From positions 3,968,501 to 4,032,500 of the forward strand of contig OX485805.1 in the NCBI GenBank assembly GCA_950295325.1: DNA of 64,000 nt. The letters are read 5' to 3'. This document shows positions 12,500 through 26,701 of this stretch, piece after piece (the first letter of the stretch is position 1; every line of letters starts with the position of its first letter). The translations under genes and the position numbers were made by a program. The stretch comes from Polytrichum commune (lineage: Eukaryota; Streptophyta; Polytrichopsida; Polytrichales; Polytrichaceae). The notes under the pieces are model-generated. The model did no database searches and was not told the DNA's origin. It saw only the letters and a program-made list of their open reading frames with translations.

Positions 12500-12586
12500 T
12501 AAACCAGGCAGTGCAGGCACAATATAACTAATTTGAGTGGTTACTTACTCTAACCGGAGCCTTAACCAAGATGTGCAACTGGACCC
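11514..12586. mobile_element. Second pair of family F termini, interleaved with the first
   Basis: GGGTCCAGCACATCCTAGTT at 11514 (preceded by TAA 11511-11513) is inverted to AACCAAGATGTGCAACTGGACCC ending 12586 (followed by TAA 12587-12589). About 85 bp inward also match, including GCAATATAACTAA and TTACTTACTCTAAC. One end lies inside the 10801-12499 element and the other outside, which simple nesting does not explain. Confidence 0.68.
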
Positions 12587-12589
12587 TAA

Positions 12590-13957
12590 ATACTCCACAA
12601 GCTCCAACACTTTGGATGAGGAAGTCGAGGGGCCGCGGTAGAGATGCTCTTTACAAATGAAACGAGGAGAAATCTACGTACTTTTAGCATCCAAGGAAAA
12701 AAAATCTGAGAATGTATTCCACCGTGTCATGTAAGCAACGTGCATACCGAGCCTTAAAGGGGTCTCTTATCACCACGTTCTTAGTTTAGGTTGCCCTCAA
12801 ACATGGCGCAATAAGGCACCAAGATGCGGCAACCCGTACAAGTGACCACCAAATTGGCCCAAAGATAAGCCACGAGCCTTTCGTCCGCACCATGGAAATC
12901 CCCACACACAAGTTATATATTGTCTCCCACAACAAAATTGATTAGTCGTTGCATGGCATGAGCTAAATATATTCTTCCCTATCACAAACGACTCGCGGTG
13001 TGACTTGGCACGAGGCCAATACGGGTGCCTTCCACTTACCATGGTTTGGAGTTCCACTAGGCCAAGCATATTAGAATCACTTGTGTGTGTGTGTGTGCAC
13101 CCTTAAAAAGGTCGGAAGTGACCAACTGGGTCACGACTTGGGAAGATAGATATCTAACGTCAAATATCTACCAACGGTTTGGCAAATATCTACCGTGGAT
13201 GCGGATCTAGCCTTTGCATAGATTTGTTGGAATCATTATATGTGTTCTTAGTTCCCATGGCCATTGGTTGTATAGGTATCATGCACGTAAATGGGATGTA
13301 TAGCATAATTCTTCCATATTATATGATTAGCATTCTAAGATTGGTATGCCAACTTGGAACTATCTAGACCCGGTTTAGTGTCGTTGGGCATTTGTTTCTA
13401 GGGTGGGTGCACTATAATAGATTATCTTTGTGTACTTGAAATTAAGAAACACTACAGTACCGTTGCCTAGTCACAACGGTGAGTGTCTAACTTGATAATA
13501 TGGATACCATGATTTTTTAAAGAACTTGGTTACATGGTGAAGATTTTAGAAGTCTTAGTCCATCGCATAGTCATGATGCGGAAAGAGTTTTATTCTCTAG
13601 AATGATTGATACCACATTCGGGATTGAATACTTCCTTCTCACAATTGTGGGAAAGCCACTCCAAACATCGATCCCGTTCATCTGATTTTTCATGAATTGA
13701 AATCAACTTAGACTTGAAAGTATGACATGGTTCAATCCCTTTGTTACTTATGCTTTTAGGGTTTGAAGTTTAGGGTCGAGGGTTTGGTCGTATTTGTCAT
13801 CGTATCTTAATTAATTGGGCTCGCATGTGGTTGTTAATGCTATTTGATAATCTCCTCCACCTTAATAACGATATGTGGCAACCGCGTGGATGTCCACCTA
13901 TTGAGGGAGCGTTGGGACCCACAACCACCAACTATCTTAGGTTTTTGGCGTACGCTT
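12590..13957. other. Intergenic, no gene recognised; (TG)n at 13081-13098
   Basis: A short TG dinucleotide run occurs at 13081-13098. A 90-codon minus-strand frame at 12797-13069 has no recognisable motif and is not called a gene. Confidence 0.5.
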
Positions 13958-13958
13958 A

Positions 13959-14294
13959 GGGCCGATTTACACCATAGACCATGAAATCGGACCACAGAAG
14001 ATGGTATTTTGTCATGGTCTAATTTTCATGGTCCAATTTCTTTAAATTATTATAACAACATTTGTTTGGCATGGGTCTCCTGTCTTTTTTTACCAGAGCA
14101 CCTTTTTTGTCTCTCCTGTCGCAAAACCCGTTGGACATGTCAGTGGATAATGTAGGTCTTTTGGAGACCTCGAACTCCACGATCACTCTGACATCTTTTC
14201 CTTGGTGTAGACCGAAGTGGTCCCGGGACGAGTTCAACAACCAATCACAGATTTCACAGTTCCTTGGGATGGTCCATGGTGGTAACAACCCCTC
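13959..14294. mobile_element. TIR element family H, short copy
   Basis: Starts GGGCCGATTTACACCATAGACC and ends with the inverted but decayed GGTCCATGGTGGTAACAACCCC. Internal blocks (CGCAAAACC.GTTGGAC, GGGGACCTCGA..TC / GAGACCTCGAACTC, TGTAGACCGAAGTG) match both ends of the 36979-38427 element, so this shows the family without its large insert. Confidence 0.72.
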
Positions 14295-14474
14295 AATATT
14301 CATGAATTTTTAAAGCGTCCGACTTTTATACATTATGTTTGGTCGCGTATGCATGCCCTGGGCTAAATCACATTTATGTTCAGCTAGGCCCCGCCCCTCC
14401 CACGCCTCCTTCACTTCCCGGTCTTCTTGCCTGCACCTACTTGGGAACCCCTCCTCGTTGGGAACTAATGTGAC

Positions 14475-14690
14475 AATACCCAGTCACTTTAAGTCATTGA
14501 GCGCCCGGTCACTTAAACCGTCTTCTAGTATTTCTTCATTAAGTTTGAGATATAATCCACAAACTCCCCCAAATGATCGATGATTTTCACGAAGTCTTGT
14601 AACTCAAACGGTTATTTCTCTAACTCCAACAAGTTCGTCTATAACTAAGCGGTCGGTTCTCCTTGTTCATTGGTCCAAGTTTATGCTCTC
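14475..14690 (-). repeat. Dispersed repeat family G, copy 2
   Basis: The reverse complement reads GGAGAACCGACCGCTTAGTT, GAACTTGTTGGAGTTAGAG, AAATAACCG, ACAAGACTTCGTGAAAATCA, parallel to 2435-2605. Stops are frequent. Protein identity is unknown. Confidence 0.55.
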
Positions 14691-15025
14691 GACCAAAGAG
14701 TCGCTCGATTTTAGAGTTCCTTTGGTCTTGGGCCCTCGTGCAACCCACCCCCAAAAAGTGCAGTAGTGTCCCACATGGCCGTTCCTAGTTCCTAGTGGGA
14801 CCACCGCATAATAAATAAAAATGGCAGGGTGGGCTGTCCCCTTTTGCCCCACAACACCTATGGCCGCCCAACCTTGGGCCCGAACTCGTGTAATTTATAC
14901 CCACTACTTTCAATGCTTTATCACAATAGGGTCAATATGTATATATACTCAATAACCGAACATACTATGATGAACTCTATAACATATGACAAGTAGTAGA
15001 CGAAGGTAGAGTTTGTATGTGCCAA

Positions 15026-15404
15026 CTACACTAAATATGGTATTTAGTGTCACCAATTTTAATTGTCTTGCTCTATATTAATTGGAAACTGCGGTGTGGT
15101 GTCACCAACACTAAATGTTAACCCAACATTTTTTGTCGTTCCTTGTGATGTTTTTGGATGATTATAGATTTACAATGTTGCAATTACTATCACTTACCGA
15201 GTGATTTTTTATCTAAAATTCAAGCATCCATGACAATATTTCATTACAAGTTGGTGACAAGAGAAGGTCGGGTTTTGGCCAATGGACAAACTCAACCACC
15301 ATCCATGACAATATTTGTTCACTTATTCGTAAGAAGTGTCATCCAAAAAGTTATCATTAGTAACATTAAACACCATATGAGACTAAATATTATATTCAAT
15401 GTAG
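15026..15404 (-). mobile_element. MITE family B, copy 1
   Basis: The reverse complement of the copy at 16450-16824, end to end. Tips are CTACACTAAATATGG and ATTCAATGTAG. Characteristic interior: TGACAAGAGAAGGT.GGGTTTTGGCCAATGGA and ATCCATGACAATATTTGTT. It lies only 1.05 kb from copy 2 in opposite orientation. Confidence 0.88.
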
Positions 15405-16449
15405 CTACTCCCATCTTCTCAAATCCGGATCCACCTACCAACCTCCTCCTCCTGGCTACCATGGATGCAGCTCTAGACCAACATTTGATGTCTTGTGTCT
15501 TTAGCTGGTCTTAGTCCTTCGGTGACTGACACCTATAGGTTAATGGTTCTTTAGTGAGCGTATGGAAGTCTAGTAGCCGGTGTCAACGGCCCTCCACATT
15601 CTAACGAGCTGGCACGAACACCTTCGATCCACTATTATCTAGAATCTAGTGGGCGAGTGGCCTACATGGAAACTCACCCTAAAAGTTGGGTCACTTCAAC
15701 TGAAAGGCCCGCTAGACTGCCATAAAGCAAAAGTCATGAACAAATGGGGAACACAGGGTGGTTGCCTTTATATTGCTTTTTGACCGTGATTGGAGGCATG
15801 GCTACAGATGCCACATTTTTATCCTCATCTACATTTCACTAGGCTTGCTTCCATATATATATTTATATGATGTTTAGTGTCACATATATTATTTAATATT
15901 AAACCAAAACAAGTATATTTTATTGGAGTTAAAATTTGAATTAAATTCACAAAAAATGACTTCAAGTTTGATATGGTTATGATCATAACCAAGAAATGCA
16001 GATTTGTTCATGGTTACATTGAAACAACTGTGTCTTCTAAACTCATGTTTAGTCCGATTTCATTTTAACCTTGGTGTAATGCAAAACGGAAGTATCTTGA
16101 GACCAGGCCTCTTCATAGACATCAATTAGGTCCGAGATGACCCTAAACTACCAGGTGATAGTGGAGAGGTACCCATTTTCAAATGGAGTGGTTGGTGGGT
16201 CGATTCCCGCTGTGAAATTTTCTCTTTACTTGATGGAAAAAAACTAGTTAGGTAAGTAGGAAGCCAAGAGCTCATCACCACAAAGGTAGGCAGTAAACCT
16301 CACCCTACTCAAGAATTCTCTTGAGCAGGGTAGGCTCACATCGGATTGTCCAATGTTGGCTATTTATTTAATTTAGACATCAACTCATGTGTCAATATAT
16401 GGTACGTGACATTTTTAAGTCAACGAAACTTAATACCATAAGCAATACA
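15405..16449. other. Intergenic between two inverted MITEs
   Basis: No gene was seen. A short imperfect palindrome CCCTACTCAAGAATTC / CTCTTGAGCAGGGT lies at about 16303-16332. Confidence 0.6.
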
Positions 16450-16824
16450 GTCCATTAAATATGATATTTAGTATCATATGGTATTTAATGTCACTATGGT
16501 AACTTTTTGGATGACACTTCTTATGAATAACTAAACAAATACTGTCATGGATGATGGTTGAGATCATCCATTGGCTAAAACCCTACCTTCTCTTGTCAGC
16601 AACTTGTGACAAAATATTGTCATAGATGATTGAAATTTGGATGAAAAACCACTTGGCAAGTGATTGTAATTGCAACACTGTAAATCTATAATCCCCCAAA
16701 ATTATACAAGGAATGACAAATAGTGTGGAATTAACATTTAGTGTTGGTGACACTATACCGCTGTTTACAATTAGTATTGGGCAAGACAATTAGAATTGGT
16801 GACACTAAATCATATTTAGTGTAG
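16450..16824 (+). mobile_element. MITE family B, copy 2
   Basis: A 375-bp copy with right tip ATCATATTTAGTGTAG. The left tip has three substitutions against the consensus CTACACTAAATATGAT. Just inside the left tip the sequence repeats ATATTTAGTATCATATGG, making a subterminal palindrome. Confidence 0.88.
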
Positions 16825-18061
16825 TTGTAAAGAGCTCTTGACAACCACCATAGTTTGGCATTCAAGGATGGGTTTATGTCACACCATCCGTTTCACCAAA
16901 AAGAGTGATATAAACAAGGTGTGACATATTTGATAATGTCACATTTTGAAGATTTGTGCATAATGTGATATTATCAAAAATATAGGTAGAAAATCAAAAT
17001 AAAATCACAATGTAAAAAAGAAAATAACAAATACGAGACTTCAATGTTTTTGAATGTAAAATCTAATTCAAAATTGTGAATAACAACAAGAGCACATCAT
17101 AATGTGTCATTGAGATTAGGTAAAGACCTCTCACTAGAGACAAAGAAGCTTCTAATGTCACATTGATTTGTTGATGTTAAATGTGCAACACCAATTCTAA
17201 TGAGTTTGTCATGGATTTTTTTTCATTCCTAACAACTCCAAAGTGTTGAAAATTTGAGAACCTTGGCTAGCCATAAAATTCAAAACATCTTTAGCATATT
17301 TCTGTGCATCGCTTAGCTTCACTACATGCGTGAACACCGTGAAAAGACCGTGAAAAGACACACAGTTGGACACATGTGACGGAACGTGGGGTGCATAGAG
17401 GCCGAGAAGTCTTGACAATGCCGTGAAAAGACAACACCTTTGAGTGCCGTGTATAGACAACACCGTTTAGGGTTGGTGCACGTTCAAGTTCCAAGAATAG
17501 CATTGCATTTATCACAGGGTCGGCGCATGACCCTTTCAGCTACTACAATCTGTCCATCCAACCATCTGATTCACATACAATCCATCCATACTTGGTATTA
17601 TCACATTTACACTACGGATTTTGAAAAAAAAATAGTGACATTACCAAGGGTGATAGGGATAATAACGAGGGAGTTTTACACTATGAAAATCGGTTTCAAA
17701 CTTTTAGGTGACAATATCAAGGTGTTCTATTAACAAGGGTGACATTATCAAGGTTAGACTGTATCTCATTTAACTTATCCATGAACACCCGTAGCAGTGC
17801 AATATGCCTGCCACAGTGAGGCATAAATTTGAAGACAACTTTAGTATTGAAGTCAACTTTAGATTAGGTCTTCAGATTGTACTTTATGATACATCTTTGA
17901 TTTGATGCCCACTTCTAACCCCGAAGTAGTTGAGGAGTTGAATACCATAGTTAAAACATTACAACAATTAGTTCTATTAGTGTGGTTTACCATTTGGAGT
18001 GCACAACGAAACGAAACAAAAATCATTTTGAAATCTAGGAAGCCTTAAAATATATCAAGAT
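16825..18061. other. Intergenic; possible pogo-like terminal remnant
   Basis: Between about 17620 and 17765 the sequence repeats GTGACATTA.CAAGG three times and ends ATCAAGGTTAGACTGTA, a style common at Tigger/pogo transposon ends. 16920-16980 has related GATAATGTCACATTTTG. No transposase frame is present. The assignment is tentative. Confidence 0.35.
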
Positions 18062-18155
18062 GGCGTCAAAAAGGCTAAATTTCTACGTGACGAAGTGCAG
18101 TGGACTTAGTAAGATATAGACTAATATCAACTTGATGATCCAACTGGAATAAAGA
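18062..18155 (-). mobile_element. LINE tail fragment, second copy
   Basis: On the minus strand this encodes FQLDHQVDISLYLTK.TALRH before a stop, the same C-terminal tail as the LINE at 5971-6543 (FDHWDDISRYLTEATAL) and in better condition. Only about 90 bp are present, a severely 5'-truncated insertion. Confidence 0.68.
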
Positions 18156-18674
18156 TGTGAAATTACCTATTACTACATAAGACTATTTAGTGTAGTTGAT
18201 GATCATATTTCCACATTAAACATTGATTTTGCAATATTGACCAATTTAACCAACCATGCGACATCGTCTACATTGCGGTGGACGGTGAAACAAAAAATAT
18301 CAAGCCCTAAGTGAGTTGGCACCGTGTTCCTCATACATATCTCTTGTTAGAATCCATTAACAACATATGTAACGGTGCAACCGTGCCTGCGTGCCATGAG
18401 GCATTTTAGGGTCCATGGCAGTGCAAAATCACTAAGCCCATTACTTGACTTTGTGGATGCCTGAAAATTGTACTACCCCTACACATTACTAGCCAAGGCT
18501 AGAATGGGGCGGAAGATCAAAACTGGAGTCTCAGATCACCCTAACTTAAAAACTCAAGAACTGGACCTTGGATTCTTGTGGAGAGGAACCCACATGACCC
18601 CATCATGCATGCCAAGCAAGCACCCCCCTTGGGAACATCCCAGCCGAGATGGCAACCATGAACACGACCGCTCC

Positions 18675-18970
18675 CAACCACATGTAAGTTAATAGTCCAT
18701 TTGTATGCCAAATTGCCATGGAAGCACGAAAATATCACGTCCATCTCATACACAACCTCCTAGGACTCGTGCCCCAACCACATGTAAGTTAGTAGTCTAT
18801 TCTTACGCCAAATTGCCATGGAAAGCACGAATATATCACACCCATCTCATAATATACAAGTCTCCAACGACCCGTATCCCAACCACATGCAAGTTATTAG
18901 CCCATTTCTACACCAAATTGCGCAAAATATCACGGCCATCTCTTGTACAACCCTAGGACCCGTATCTTTA
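18675..18970. repeat. Three-unit tandem repeat, about 100-bp period
   Basis: Units start near 18675, 18775 and 18880. Each opens CAACCACATG(T/C)AAGTTA and contains CCAAATTGCCATGG (shortened in unit 3), CACGAA.ATATCAC, CCATCTCAT and CC(TAG)GACCCGT. The third is the most diverged. Short frames through it are repeat artefacts. Confidence 0.88.
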
Positions 18971-20753
18971 TCGGTGCTTCCATTCGTTCACCTTGAGTCA
19001 TGATTAATGTCGAGTCCACGTAAGTAGCCTTTATCAAGTTGTAGCCAAAGATAGTATCGATCAATAGGGTAGCTTGGAGCAACTCATGTGGTAGTTACGG
19101 CAAAGCGGTTCTATCGGTCATTAACTTTCTAGTTTCTTTGGGGGGGCAAGACCGCATGTTTGTTCTTCTCATTCATAGCATTGCTCGAGCAAATGTGCTT
19201 GTTCACCTTGTTGGCAAAATTGTCCCAAAACAAAGGTGTTGAAGATATTACACCGTTCATTTATTTCAGCCCGGATTTGGAGTCGCATACGAGTGTGCAT
19301 GTGAGGAGGTTTTCTTGGATAAGAGAGAGACCGTGTTCCCTTGGATGGATAATGTTATTATAATTCTACCCACAAAGTTGACATGTTTTTCAAAAACTGA
19401 TTGCACACGGGATAACACTCTAAACTCATTCTCACCTTCAAGAATTGGGGGTTAAAGGATTGTAGAGGGTCGTTTTTATTTCTTTCTCAACAATCAGTGG
19501 ACAATAGAGAGAGATTTGAGATATATTTGGACTTTTGATATATATAAATGAGACGAGGATCATTGTGGCATTGGTTCGATTTTTTTTTTTCCTGAAAGTT
19601 GCCCGAAAGCCGATTTGTGGTAAAAATGTTTTTTTACGGTGACCATAAGAGTTGCTCTTAGTTGGGGTCCGAAAATGTGAACGTCTCTAGATCATGCAGG
19701 TACTCGGTAGGATCCATTACAAGCTTGGAAAATTGACAACCAAGTTGATTCATGTACGAAATTGATATATGTATTGAGTCTCCATAGTGGATTCGAAAAC
19801 CATGTGACCTGAAATATTTGTTTCAAAGCTCAATTCTTATGAAAATTGAAGTGAAATATCTTAAAATCCATTGTGGTCATATAAGGGGCATCTGTTTGTG
19901 CTACTCATCTTAGTGATGCCCCACCTTTTGTACGGGATGAAGTGTTCTTGAATATTACGACCTTGCTTAAAACCTCATGATTGTGGGACCTCAAGTGACA
20001 ATGTGAGATAGTTGTGTATTATGTCTTATATATAGTTCGTTGAAGCACATAAAGTTGGTAAATCCTTGGCCCTACCTATGTAAAAGCTTGCACCCACTTG
20101 TTTATTTCACAATGTAGTACATACTGGATTTGTCACAAATGCACATGGATCATGCTATGACTCTGCTTGGTCTTAAATGTTTTTAGGAACCTTGTAGTAT
20201 ATGCTTTGTGTCCACTATGCCCTTACTTTCAGGAGTCCAAATCGTTCACAATTAAATATAGGTGCCCCTATCTTACATCACATGTGGGCCATATTTGAAT
20301 TTTGATAGGATTGGTTAGTGATCTCATCCATGGTAGGTAGATTTGGCCAAAGTTCACCAAGATCATTGCCTCAAACATTGAGTTGAGAATATTATAGCAA
20401 AGAATAGCACTCAATGTACTGTCAAAAAGTCTTTAACTGAGAGGACAATGTTGCTAAAATTTTCTAAACAACCAAAATGATATGGAAAGATGCTCATGCA
20501 TCAAGGGGACTCTTGAACATGATAGGGCCAACGGGCTCTCATTCACGTCGGTGATGATACCAATGTTCATATTTATTTCATTTTATTTCTTTGAATAAAT
20601 GTTATACCCTGTCCAATTTCTACCTATATAGTAGTGGCAATGATTAGGGCAAGGCTAGTTTTCCCGCATATGTATCTCCATTTTTAACATGAAATATTGG
20701 ATGGCATACTTAAAAACAACACATTAAATTTGGCTCAATGTAAGAAAGAGTAA
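18971..20753. other. Intergenic, no gene recognised
   Basis: Only short stop-rich frames, and no repeat partner found elsewhere in the window. Confidence 0.55.
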
Positions 20754-21559
20754 GGGTCCATTCACGATTGGGGTACTACTTTTGAGACAAAGGAACTAAG
20801 GACTATGTCGCATTGGATCTCGACGTTTATTATGATTAATTATTATTTAATCAATAAAATTTAAATAGATAAGTAGATAGGTCATAAGATTTATCAAGAA
20901 AAAATGATTTATAATTAAATAATAACCAACAATAAATAAATCCTTTATGAAATGAGTAAATAAGTCATAAGACTTGTAGAGAGGTCATAGGACTTGTTGG
21001 GGCCACATCAATAGCAATTTCATTATTGAAGTGTACATTGGAGGTGAATGATTTCCAGTTTTCCATCCTAGTACCTTGGTGTAAGTGTCATGTGTCCATA
21101 CATATATTTTATTATGTCCAATTCTATTTCTAAACGTTCCTTTTTCATGTAGCCATGTTATTGTATAATGTGGCTCATGTTTGGTTTCATACCTAAAGCT
21201 ATGCAATCGGTATGCAATCTATCTTTAGTTCCGTTGGTACACAATTGAATGATAAGTGTGGGGAAGAAAATTGGGATTATTTTAATTAATTTTTGTTGTT
21301 CTTTTCATTCCTTAATCCTAAGGTCAACAATTCTGACAAAAACCATAGATAACAGTTAAGAAATCAAAATGATATCTTAAATAACCCTAATCCTTGTCAA
21401 TTAACTTTGTCGCTATATTGATTATGGAATATTAAAAGTAGGTATGATCCAAAATATGCTCCACAATACAAATCTAAGCACACCAACTATGTAAAGATAT
21501 CTACTTTAGTCCGTTTTCGTTAGACAATCATTCTTGGCACCCCAATCGTGAATGGCCCC
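20754..21559. mobile_element. TIR element family D, copy 1 (complete)
   Basis: 806 bp with about 22-base inverted ends: GGGTCCATTCACGATTGGGG at the left and CCCCAATCGTGAATGGCCCC at the right. GTAA stands immediately outside both ends (20750-20753, 21560-21563), consistent with a TAA-type target duplication. No ORF of interest. A second, rearranged copy lies at 55564-56253. Confidence 0.9.
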
Positions 21560-21563
21560 GTAA

Positions 21564-22693
21564 GGTGAATCCTCATTTTCTAGATGTAGGATGGGAGAAT
21601 GAGTGACCTCCCTTACACTTACTGCAGTATATTTTTATCGCCACCTTTGCTACCTTGCATCCATTGACGGCCTCAATGACTCCCCAATTTGGTCAGTTTG
21701 TTGACAATTGGATAACATTATGATAAATACGAGACTTGCTCCTTATGGAATCCGTTTGCTAGCAACTATCATGGGGGGAAGGGGTTGTAAAAACTTGTCC
21801 CCTAGAAGTTTGTTGTTAATTCATCATAATTTTAACTTGGATTAACTAACATGGGGTCTTTGAGCTTGACATAGGTGTAAAATCGGCTCTAATCCAACTT
21901 ACAAATATAATCTTTGGGTTTTACATAGTAACCAACGTTTATATCCTCCTCCTTGGTAGGTGGTATGAAGTATCGCCCGCTTTCGATGATGCAGAGGAAG
22001 AGTGACTTGATTGGAATAGGTACCAAATCTAATTTTCTAGATACAAGATGAGCCCGGGTGAACATTCATGCGCACTGAAGCATACGATATAACTTAGTTG
22101 GTGAAAAACGATAATGCCAGTAAGAAGTTAACTACGAATGGTACCCCACCCACACATATTAGACCACAGCAGTATACCGCCCTTGCGGCCGCTTACTTAC
22201 TTGCTCACTTCACGAGTGACATGCAAAACTTTGATTGCCACGTTGGCCAGTGGAATGAATATATTGCCTCAGATGCTTCCCAATTTGGTGGGGCATGCGG
22301 CAGGCTCCGAGATCACTGCTGCTGATGAGTGAGATAAGTACGGAGGGCCCGCGAGCGAGGACTTTTCAACAGTTTGATCGATTCTTTATAATTCGCTGGC
22401 ATGCATTCAACTCCCCTCAGCATTCCTGGGAGCGAAGTTGCCTTTTAAAGGCAATCAGCTCGTGTCCAAAAGCAGGCAAAATTCATAAAGTTCCACTTCA
22501 CTGCTCTCAGCTCACCTCTCCCGGCAATTACTTTGCTTACTGTTGTAGGCCCAGGAAGGAAGGGAAGGGAAGGGAAGGCTCTTGCGAGGCGAGGCTGTTT
22601 CCTTTGTTGTTGCCAAGCCTGCAGGCCCTCGGAGTAGTCCCAAACAGGTTCGGCACAGGCTCGGTAACTGCCTCGGCCGCTACCAGAGCTCCG
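21564..22693. other. Intergenic / upstream region of the GAPDH gene
   Basis: The first part is AT-rich. From about 22090 the base composition becomes more balanced and includes GC-rich blocks (22170-22200, 22560-22690), as expected for a promoter region. A 148-codon frame at 22295-22741 runs into the TATA region and shows no motifs, so it is taken as chance. Confidence 0.55.
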
Positions 22694-22700
22694 TATATAA
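22694..22700 (+). promoter_or_regulatory. TATA box of the GAPDH gene
   Basis: TATATAA within GC-richer flanks (CCG...GCCC). Transcription would be expected to begin about 30 bp downstream, near 22730. This gives a leader of about 770 nt before the ATG at 23502, possibly shortened by a leader intron. It carries a (TC)n tract at about 22975-22993, typical of plant core promoters or leaders. The start site itself is inferred. Confidence 0.65.
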
Positions 22701-23374
22701 GCCCATTGCCGGCCTGCAACCTTTTTCCGAAATTTAGTTGAAATCCAATTGCGCAGATCATCACATACCTTTTACAAAGTTTTGGTCGTCTATATAGAGA
22801 GTTCTGGGTCGGAGTTGAAGATCACTGGACTAGCTGCAGAAGCCAAATTCTCAAGCTAACCAGTCTCAGAATCATCAATCATCACAACACTCTCTCCCTC
22901 TCTGCAAGTTGTTTGATCACTTAAGTATCAACAACTGCTTCTTCGATCTTTCTAGTTTAACTTCAACATTAGAATCTCTCTCTCTCTCTCTCTGCCAAGC
23001 GTGCGATCATCTCGTGCTTGCTTCTCAACAATTTTGACTCCTTGAGTGCAGTTTTGCAAACTTTGTGGGTTACTACTAGGTCGGAGCGGGAAATTCTGAA
23101 GCTGGTAGATCAAAGTGCAAGTTTGGAAATTTGCAAACTTTTTGTGGGTTTGAGTGGGTGTAGTGGAGTTTCAATCGGTGCATCGGTGTTTCAAACTGTC
23201 AGCTTTACGGGTTGGGGCTTCGTTTCAAGAGGAAGAAATTTAGACTCTACATTTTCTAGTGCTTGTCTCTTTGCGGGAAACAAAGTTGCCAGGGTCCGTT
23301 GCAGTTCCCCGTACCACTTTTCTTGTCTTGTAGTGTAGACCTAAGTAGAAGTTGTTGTAACTGACACAACACTT

Positions 23375-23425
23375 ATGCGAGGTTCAGTTCAACCTTGGCC
23401 GAGAAAAGTGCTCCGAAAGACCTAA
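23375..23425 (+). other. Small upstream ORF in the GAPDH leader
   Basis: ATG followed by 15 further codons and TAA, ending 76 nt before the GAPDH start. If this part of the leader is kept in the mature mRNA, it could lower translation of the main frame. It would be irrelevant if a leader intron removes it, which the sequence alone does not decide. Confidence 0.4.
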
Positions 23426-23501
23426 CGGTGTTGAAGCTTAGTCTAGCGAAGGTGGATTTCTCTGTGACCTTCTGCTTCGTTCAACAAAAGCCCGGTCAAA
23501 A

Positions 23502-26701
<3,200 letters not shown>

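Noticed and set aside
16180-16230. tRNA-like B box (GGTGGGTCGATTCCCGC)
   Set aside because: No A box, acceptor stem or cloverleaf could be built around it.
18675-18970. CRISPR-like array
   Set aside because: Three long diverged tandem units without constant repeats and unique spacers, in plant DNA.
22295-22741. 148-codon frame upstream of GAPDH
   Set aside because: It overlaps the TATA box and the presumed transcription start, with low-complexity translation and no motif.
23018-23338. 106-codon frame before GAPDH as a plastid transit peptide
   Set aside because: It has no ATG, cannot be joined in phase to the next exon by a good donor, and the short exon at 23502 gives a complete cytosolic start.
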